A stretch of 14,243 nt of DNA. Origin: Baffinella frigidus (lineage: Eukaryota > Cryptophyceae > Cryptomonadales > Baffinellaceae). Shown here piece after piece: positions 1 through 9,100 of this stretch. Made by a program: the position numbers and the translations under genes. The DNA is taken from the NCBI GenBank assembly GCA_026770585.1, contig MU646449.1, forward strand, positions 450,762 to 465,004, written 5' to 3'. The notes under the pieces were generated by a model, which saw only the letters and a list, made by a program, of their open reading frames with translations, was not told the DNA's origin and searched no databases. Positions within the stretch are counted from its first letter, which is position 1. Each line of letters begins with the position of its first letter.

Positions 1-33
1 GGACCTCCTCCGCGTTGATCGGGATGGGAACGC
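1..33 (-). repeat. Partial copy of the exon 13 3' edge
   Basis: These 33 bases are identical to 130-162, the last ~29 coding bases of exon 13 plus the GTCC at its candidate donor. The copy runs off the left end of the window. It is the first case of the exon-edge duplication pattern seen across this gene. Confidence 0.85.
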
Positions 34-74
34 TCTCCCTCTCTCTCTCTCTCTCCCTCTCTCTCTCTCTCTCG
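33..74. repeat. CT microsatellite
   Basis: An almost pure CT dinucleotide run with two CCC interruptions, joined directly to the exon 13 edge copy. It is followed by an A/T-only stretch at 78-110 that reads as several AATAAA hexamers on the minus strand. Confidence 0.9.
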
Positions 75-133
75 AAGGTTTATTATTTATTTATTATTAT
101 TTATTATTTAGGGTGTAGGTGTATGGTGCGGAC

Positions 134-214
134 CTCCTCCGCGTTGATCGGGATGGGAACGCCGAGCGTCGACAGCGACGAGATTGTGTCCAGCACCAGC
201 ACGATCTTTCGTCC
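134..214 (-). CDS. Exon 13 of the BFR1-like gene (residues 440-466), last exon seen
   Basis: Encodes GRKIVLVLDTISSLSTLGVP then IPINAEE, matching the C-terminal BFR1 motif with a hydrophobic helix and an 'LGV..P' turn. The acceptor is gaaagcag|GGA. The left end is uncertain. A G|GTCCGC donor at 132-133 would lead to a further exon outside the window. Reading on instead gives VRTIHLHPK and a TAA at 104-106, followed by several AATAAA hexamers on the minus strand. Confidence 0.68.
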
Positions 215-1113
215 CTGCTTTCGGGCTTACTGTTCAGTGTTCTGTGTTGAGTGTTGAGTGTTGAGTGTTGAGTGTTGAGTGTTGAGTGTTTATCGTTGAG
301 TGTTGATGGTTCAGGGTCTAGGGACTAGGGTCTAGGTTCCTAGACCCTAGACCCTAGACCTCAGTGTTCAGTGTGCAGTGTGCAGTGTGCAGTGTGCAGT
401 GTGCAGTGTTCAGTGTGCAGTGTTCAGTGTTCGGTGTTCGGTGCTCAGTGTTCGGTGCTCAGTGTTCAGTGTTTATCGTTGAGTGTTGATGGTTAAGGGT
501 CAGGGACTAGGGTCTAGGGTCTAGGGACTAGGGTCTAGGGACTAGGGTCTAGGGTCTAGGGTCTAGGGTCTAGGGACTAGGGTCTAGGGTTTACGTTGAG
601 GGTTCAGTGTTTAGGGGGTAGCGTTTAGGGGGTAGCGTTTAGGGGGTAGCGTTTGGGGTTTAGGGTTTAGGGTTTAGGGTTTAGGGGTCGAACCTTGCCC
701 CCCGCCTCAGCCTTGCCCTCAGCCGGCGCCTGGCCCTTGCCCTTGCCCCCCTTCTTCTTCTTCTGCTCGGAGGTGTAGGGTTTAGGGTTTAAGGACGGGT
801 GTGCGGTAGTTGAGGGTGGGGAATAGGGTTAGTAGGGGGTTGGGTGTAGCATTCGGCAGTTGGGGTTCATAGTTCATGGTTGGGTTGTTAGGGAGGAGGG
901 TTTGGGGTGCAGGATTTGGGGTGTCAGGGGCTGGGATTCAGGGTTCAGGGATCAGGGTGTATGGTTAGGGTTCAGGGTTTAGGGTTTAGAATGTGGGGTT
1001 TCTGGTTTCTGGTTTAGGGCTTAGGGGTCACCCCCTGCATAGTTCAGGGATTCGCAAACCTCAACCCTCAGCGTTAAGGGTTTAGGGGTTACCGTGAGGC
1101 CGCCGAACAGGGT

Positions 1114-1145
<32 letters not shown>

Positions 1146-4100
1146 GGTTCCGGGTTCCGGGTTCCGGGTTCCGGGTTCCGGGTTCCGGGTTCCGGGTTCA
1201 GGGTTCAGGATTTAGGGTGTAAGGTTTGGGGGTTCGGGTTCGGAGTTCAGGGATTAGGGCGTCGGGGTTACGGCAGGGTTTCGGGGTTGGGGTGTCGGGT
1301 GTCGGGTGTCGGGTTTCGGGATTGGCGTAGGGGTTTCACCGTGAGGCCACCGAAGACGTGGCCGTCGTCGTCAGGGTGTAGGGTTCAGGATTTCTAGTGT
1401 CTGATTCAGGGGTTAGGGACCACCCCCTAGGGTTTAGTTCGGGGTTTAGGGTTCAGGGTTTCACAGTGAGGCCACCGAAGACGTTGTTGTTGTCGTCGTC
1501 GTCAGGGTGTAGGGTTTAGGGTTGAGCGTTTAGGGTTGAGCGTTTAGGGTTTAGTTCGGGGGTTGGAGTTCAGGGCTTACCGTGAGGCCACCGAAGACGT
1601 TGTCGTCCTCGTCCGCCTTGGTCACCTTGCACCCGGGCGGCGCCTGCGTTCGCGTGTCGCAGGGTCAGTGTTTGTGACCCCGGCCAAGGCCCGACACACA
1701 AGCGAGAGAGAACTTACCTTCATTGGTCAACCATCGAGGCTCATCACCTGTCCGACCGAGGCTCACAGTGTTTGGGGGTTGCTTGAGGGTTTTGGGGTTT
1801 GGGGTGCTTTGACCATCATTTTGACCATGGAGGGATGAGGGTTTGTGGTTTGCGGTTTAGGTTTTGGTGCTGGGTGTGGGGGGAAGGGGGGAGAGAGGGT
1901 TAGGGTTTCGGGCGCTTTGACCATCAATTTGACCATCACTTTTGACCGTGCAGGGTTCAGTCAGGTTTCAGGGTGTAGGGTTGGAGGGTGTACCGCGATC
2001 TCCTCCTTCTCCTTCTTGGCCTCCTCCTCCTTCTTCGCCGATGGCAAGAACCCCGTCAGCACCTGGGGCAGTGTTTTGGGGTTAAGGTTTAGGGGTTGGG
2101 GTGTTTTGACCATCACTTTGACCATGAATTGTGGGGGGTTGAGGGTTTAGGGTTCATATCCAATGCTCGTAACCTTAGGACTGGGCTCGGAACATGTTCC
2201 GAGCCCAGTCCTGTTCCGAGCACCTAAACCCTACTACCTAGCACCGAAACCCTACTAACACCTAAACCCTAAACCCTACACCCGAGAGCCACGCGTTTAG
2301 GGTTTAGAGTTTAGGGTTTAGGTGTTGGGGGGTTAGGGTTTGGACTCCACGCTGAGGACTCATCGTTTAGGGTTGCCTCTGATAGCTCTCCGCTGTGTCG
2401 CTTTACAGTCACCCCCCCTCTCTCTGCCAGCCAGCTGTGTTGCCCCGTGCGGGGAAGCACCCTTCTTACGGCTTAGGGTTTGCGAATTATGGATTGTGGA
2501 TTACTAGCTCTTTCTCAGTCGAGTTGGTTTCACCAATTTGGTGAGATGGGGCTCTTTTTGCACCAAAATTGACCGATTCGTGCCGCACACCCAGCATTGT
2601 CAACTTGAGAATAGCCGGTCAACCCGAGTGAGGCAGAGCTAGGAATATGGATTAGGGTTTAGGGGGAAAGGACCAACCCGAGTGAGGCAGAGCTAGGAAT
2701 ATGGATGAGGGTTTAGGGGAAAAGGACCTTCTCGAGGTCCGAGCACATGAGGATCTCATCCTGCCAGGGGTGCCCAACCACAGGGTCGTCCGACGGCAGC
2801 CCCTCCCCCTTGCCCTCCGGCGCCTTGTCAGCCTCAGCGCGCCGTGACTCCCACTCCGCGCGCCGCTGGTCCCCCTGGATGCGCTGCAGGGCGCGCTTGT
2901 AGTTGCCGAAGATGCGCTGGTAGTCCCGCCACTTGTTCACCTCGTCCTTGAACTCCCCGTTCACCTAGGCGAGGAATTTGAGTGTGAGATGGGTGTGTTA
3001 TAGTGTGAGACGGGTGTGTTTAAGTGTGAGACGCCACTTGTTCACCTCGTCCTTGAACTCTCCGTTCACCTAGTGGAGGGTTCAGTGGTTAGGGTAGCCT
3101 CGAAAGCTGCTGATGCCGAACCGCTTCGCGCGGGGGGAGTGCTTTCCGAAAGCAAGCACGCCAAACCACACCTAACCAAACGTTACCAGACGTTACCAGA
3201 CGTTACCAGACCTTGCCGCACCTTACCACACCGCACACCATCTATGCACACCAAACCCATCCGAAAGCAAGCACGCCAAACCACACCAAACCAAACGTTA
3301 CCACGTGAAGCCACACCTCACCACACCTCACCACACAAAACAACACCAGCCCCCACCATGCACACCAGCCCCCATCCAACCACACCAGATCAAATCAAAC
3401 GAACCGCATCAAACCAAAACGAAACACAAAACAAAACACTCTAGATGAAATGCACCTTGCGGATCTCAGAGCGGTGGTTCTTGATTTGGGTGTAGAGATC
3501 CTTCTGCTCCTTCCAAAGTTCGTTCACGTTCGGCCCCCCCTCCGCCTGAACATTTAGGGTTTTGGGGTTAGGGTTTGTCACTTCAGAGAAGTTGAGGGTT
3601 TAGGGTTTAGGGTTTAGGGTCTAGGGTCTAGGGTTGAGGGTTTAGGGTTAGGGGTTGGGGGTTTAGGTCAAGAAGGAGATCTACCGGGAAACTCAGTAGG
3701 GGTTTGGTTTAGGGTTTAGGGGTGCCTGCTGCTTCACGCGCGCGGTCTCAAGAAGCTTTTCGAGCCTGTGCGTCCCACTCGCGTTGGCAGACTATTCACA
3801 AGTTGACACGCTGAATCCCCCGTACAAATTCGTCACATTTGGAACCCAAAAGAGCCCGGACTCACCAAAATTGTGCGCCCAAATAGACCACTTGCGGGGA
3901 TCATAACCAGCTGCTGGTTATGATCACGGGCGATTCACGAGGAGAGTTGACCAGAAACACTGGCAACTTTTGGCATATGTTCAGGCTCGCAACCTGCTGC
4001 CGCGCGCGGTCTCGAGAAGCTTCTCGAGAGCGTCAGCCTCCTCCTTGGCCTCACATTAACAGACTATCCACAAGTTGACACGCTGAATCCCCCGTACAAA

Positions 4101-6088
4101 CCCGTCAACTTAGGACCTAAAACGAGCCAGGACGCACCAAATTGGCGCGCCCGAATAGACTGCGTGTGTGTGGGGATGATAACCTGCTGCTTGACGCGCG
4201 CGGTCTCGAGAAGCTTCTCGAGAGCGTCAGCCTCCTTCTTGGCCACGTCCAGGCGCGCCGTCGCCTCCGCGCGCCGCGCCTCCAGCGACGTCTGTTTCGT
4301 GTGTTTGTGTGTGAGATGCGCGTGTTTGTGTGAGACGGGCGTATTTGTGTGAAACGGGCGTATTTAGTTTTGTGTGATACGCGCCTCCAGCGACGTCTGT
4401 TTCGTGTGTTTGTGTGTGAGACGGTATTTGAGTGTGAGACGGTTGTATTACTGTGAGACGCGCCTCCGTGGTTTTGTTTCTCGTGTGAGACGGTCATAGT
4501 TAAGTGTGAGATGGGGGGGGTAGAGTTTAGGGTTTAGGGTTTAGGGCTCAGGGTTTGGGGTTTGGGGCCGCGCCTCCAGCGACGTCTGTTTCGTGTGTTT
4601 GTGTGTGAGATGGGCGGAATTAAGTGTGAGGCGGGTGTGTTTTTAGTGTGAGATGCGCCTCCAGCGACGACTGTTTCGTGTGTTGAAGTGTGAGACGGTA
4701 TTTGAGTGTGAGACGGTTGTATTACAGTGCGAGACGCGCCTCCGTGGTTGTGTTTCACGTGTGAGACGGTTATAGTTCGTGTGAGACGGCTATAGTTCGT
4801 GTGAGACGGTTATAGTTAAGTGTGAGATGGGGGGGTTAGGGTGTAGGGTTTAGGGTTTAGGGCTCAGGGTTTGGGGTTTGGGGCCGCGCCTCCAGCGACG
4901 TCTGTTTCGTGTGTTTGTGTGTGAGATGGGCGTAATAAAGTGTGAGGCGTTTTTTTTTTGTGTGAGATGCGCCTCCAGCGACGACTGTTTCGTGTGTTTA
5001 AGTGTGAGACGGTATTTGAGTGTGAGACGGTTGTATTACAGTGCGAGACGCGCCTCCGTGGTTTGTTTTCACGTGTGGGACGGGTGGATTTAAGTGTGAG
5101 ACGGTTTTGTTAAGTGCGAGACGGCTGTAGTTAAGAGTGAGACGGGTGGATTGGGACGGGTGGATTTAAGTGTGAGACGGTTGTGTTAAGTGCAAGACGG
5201 CTGTAGTTAAGTGTGAGACGGGTGGATTGGGACGGGTGGATTTAAGTGTGAGACGGGGGGGTTAGGGTTTAGGGTTTAGGGTTTAGGGGCATACCTTGGA
5301 CTCGGAGTCGTCAACCTGGCCACTCTTCTGGCTCTGGTACCAACTGACGTCCTATCCACCCAACCGCCGCCCTATCCTGCCCAACTGACGCCCTATCCTC
5401 CCAACTATCCACCCCAACGACGCCATATCCTCCCAACCGCCGCCCTATCCTGCCCAACTGACGCCCTATCCACCCAACTGAAGCCCTATCCTGTCGGAAA
5501 TCTAGGGTGTGGAGGAATACCTTGGACTCGGAGTCGTCAACCTGGCCACCCTTCTGGCTCTGGTACTGCGCGATCATCGACTTGGTCGCGTTCAGCTGCT
5601 TGATTTCCTGTTTGTTGGGAGGATAGGGCGTCGGTTGGGCGGGATAGGGCGTCGGTTGGGCGGGATAGGGCGTCGCTTGGGTGGATAGTTAGGAGGATGG
5701 GGCGGCAGTTGGACAGGATAGGGCGGCGGTTGGGTGGATAGGGCGTCAGTTGGGTGGATAGGGCGTCAGTTGGTGAGACTTCTGGCTCTACTACTGAGCG
5801 ATCATCGACGTGGGTCGCGTTCAGCTGCTTGATTTCCCGTGAAAGCGTGGATGGGTTAGGGGGTAGGCTTAGGGGGTAGAGGTTAGGGGTTAGGGGTTAG
5901 GGGTGAGGATTGGGGTTACATATGATGTATTTGTTCAGAGCGTATAAGCCTGGGTGCTTCACTTCGTGAGAAGAGTTTCAGGTTTCGGGTTTCGAGTTTC
6001 GAGAGTCGGGAGTAGTTCGGGTTTCGGGGGGTAGGGCAAACCAGCATGACAGCCTTCTCCTCCTTGAGGTTGGCTACAACTCTACGCT

Positions 6089-6164
<76 letters not shown>

Positions 6165-9100
6165 CGAGAGAGGCAGATGGAGAGAGAGGGATGGAGGGAG
6201 AGAGAGGAAGCGAAGAGGGTGTCGGGGGTACCAGCATGACAGCCTTCTCCTCCTTGAGGTTGGCGCACTGCCCCGTCTCGATCATCGACTCCAGCTCCTT
6301 GACCTGTCTCAGGTTTCGGGTTAGCGTTTAATTAGCGTAGTCGGCGTTTAATTAGCGTTTGGTTCGCTTTTAATTAGCATTTGGTTGAGAGTTTTTTTGG
6401 TTGTCTCGAGTCGATGATCATCGACTCCAGCTCCTTGACCTGCAGTACGCTTTCGGGTTAGCTGTTGGTTGGCTTTTTTGGCTGCGAGTTTTTTTGTGTG
6501 TGGTCGGCGTTGACGCGTTGGGGGGTCGGGGCCAGGTCTGTGGTTTCGGGTTTCGGGTTTCGGGTTTCGGGTCTCGGGTTTCGGGTCTCGGGTTTCCGTT
6601 TTCCGGTGTAGGTCTCGGGTCTCGGGTCTCGGGTCTCGGGTCTCGGGTCTCGGGTCCCGGGTCTCGGATCTCCGTTTTCCGGTGCAGGGTTTCGGGTTTC
6701 GGGTCAGGAAAGCGGTCTCGGGTTTCCGTTTTCCGGTGCATGGTGTCGGGTCTCAGATCTCCGTTTTCCGGTGCAGGGTTTCGGGTGAGGAAAGCACCTT
6801 GGCCACGACCGATTCGACATCCTCGAACTTGAGCGAGCGCCGCAGGTCCGACAGCGTTTTCTGGTGCGCCTGTTTCCGGAGAGTTTGGGGTTAGCGTGAG
6901 GCTTCCTCATCTCCTTCTTCTTCATCTTCATCTTCCATGAGGGAGCAGGGGCCTGCTTGTCCCTTGCGTTCAGGGGTTAGCGTGTTCAGGGTATGGGAGC
7001 TCCGACAGCGTTTTCTGGTGCGCCTGGTTCCGGAAATAGAGGTTAGGTCCTGCCAACCGACGCCTTCATCCACCCAACCGCCTTCTGGTGCGCCTGGTTC
7101 CCGAGGGTTTGGGGTTAGCGTTGAGGCTTCCTCATCTCCTCCTTCTTCATCTTCTTCTTCCATGAGGGTACAGGGGCCTGCTTGCCCCTCGCGTTCAGGA
7201 GTTAGCGTGTTCAGGGTCCCTCGCGTTCAGGGGTTGGCGTGTTCAGAGTTTGTTCAGGGAACTCCGACAGCGACTTCTGGTGCGCCTGCTTCCGGAAATA
7301 GAGGTTACATCCTGCCAACCGACGCCATTTCCGGCCCAACTGACGCCCTATCCTCCCAACTATCCTCCCAACTGACGCCCTATCCTCCCAACTGACGCCC
7401 TATCCTCCTAACAGGAAATCAAGTGGTTCCGGGGTTAGCGTTCAGGGTTCTGGGGCATGTTTGGTCCTCGCGTCGTTCCGGGGTTAGGGGTCAGGGGTCA
7501 GGGGTCAGGGGTCAGGGGTCAGGGGTCAGGGGTCAGGGGTCAGGGGTTAGGGATTAGGGATTAGGGATTAGGGATTAGGGATTAGGGATTAGGGATTAGG
7601 GATTAGGGTTTAGGGGTTAGGATCCTGGGGCAGGTCCTGCAGAGAATTGTGGTTCTGGAAGGAGCGTGCCACACGTCCTGTCTGAGGTAATGCCTGGTGA
7701 TAAAGTCCCGTGTAAGATGACCGGAATGGCTTTATCCGGATCCGTGAACCCTCGAGCGCATCGTGAAACCGATGTGTGGCCTTGACACCAAAGGACACGC
7801 GGTGCGTGTCCTTAATTTCTTGATTTCGAGCGACCCCTGTAGTCAACACCGCCAACCAGCGCTGGTTGGTACATCCGAAACCCTCGCTCGAGCGCTCGCC
7901 GCCCTCGAGAAAGGCGACCAACAAGGCCTCACACCCGCCCACGCCACAAAAGTTGACGGATTTGTACTGCGGACCCAGGATGTCAACTTTGGAATAGTCT
8001 GTAAACCCGACCGGGGCAGTGCGATACACCTCCACACAGTGGGGTTCGCGAAACGGTCGATTTGTTTTCGTGGTGCTAATTAATTAAGAATTGCTCGGTA
8101 CACAGATATCGTATTGACAGGCTTTTCGATAAGATTTTCGGTCGAAATAGGACCCCACCCCAGTGGCCACTAGGGCCTTGCCGCCAACCAGCGCTGGAAA
8201 ACATAAAGAACTCTCTCTCTCGACAAAGGGATCTCGGACTAAACAACCGGCACCTTTAAAGCCTTGCAGTAATCCTATCCCTGGGACCGTATGGTGGCCC
8301 TAGTGGCTATACGTCTGGGTCGTTTGACCAGGCCATAATCTGGTACAAATCCGCTGATTTTACAGTGAATTCACTACCTCGAGACGTATAGCCACTAGGG
8401 GCGGTGTGTGCCCTTAATTTCTTGATTTCAAGTAACCCCTGTAGTGAACACCGCCTGATATATACAGGGTTTAAATAGGCCCCTCTAGCGTTCTCGAGTG
8501 GATTAACCTCGAGAAGATATCCAGGGTTTAGCGTTTAGAGTTCACGGTTGGGTCTGGAGTTTCGGTATGGGACCTACCCAAGTCGATCCCAGCTACTTTA
8601 CCATGACGGTTAACTCCGCCGCGTAACTTTGTACCGGGGAGGAAACCACTTAGCGGCCACCGATAAATTCGGTCCATCTAAACGTTTCCGGTACAAATGG
8701 TCCATCTAAACGTTTCCGGTACATATTGCGACCACTTAAAAGTGAGTGGCGCCCGCCCGGATATCCGCCCGAATATCCGGGCAGGGTTGGTCACGTTGCT
8801 GGCGAAAGGATTTGCAATTTTTACCGGAAACGTTTGGATGGACCATTTCAGTTGTACCAGAAACGTTTAGATGGACCGAATTTATCGGTGGCCGCTAAGT
8901 GGTTACCTCCCCGACTGGGATGGAAGCTTTGTAAAGTTTTGGGGGGAGGAACCTGGCGGGTCTGGGTCATGTCGCACAAGCCTCCTGGGGGGTGATAACG
9001 GCGCGGTGCAATATCCCTTAAGCGACCATGCCCACAAATTTGAGGGCCTAGAGGTCCTAGGCAGGTCCTAGGGCCCTACCGTAGGGCGTATGAGCCTACT

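Noticed and set aside
244-690. A true chromosome end or CRISPR-like array
   Set aside because: The TTTAGGG stretches are short, degenerate and lie inside introns between in-frame exons, so they are interstitial. There is no repeat-spacer architecture with uniform spacers.
1134-1397. Frames made of repeated Gly/Phe/Arg/Val or Ser/Leu residues (also 15-257, 6074-6285, 6401-6832)
   Set aside because: They are translations of heptamer arrays and GA/CT microsatellites, not proteins.
3668-3700. Plus-strand segment aagaaggagatctaccggg as an inverted copy of exon 8
   Set aside because: The resemblance to exon 8 coding sequence is weak (short, several mismatches) and could be chance for Lys/Glu-rich codons.
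7610-8083. Overlapping open frames on both strands (141, 106 and 64 residues) as a gene inside intron 3
   Set aside because: No recognisable domain, the region is full of small inverted and direct repeats, and several frames are open at once, as expected for GC-rich non-coding DNA.
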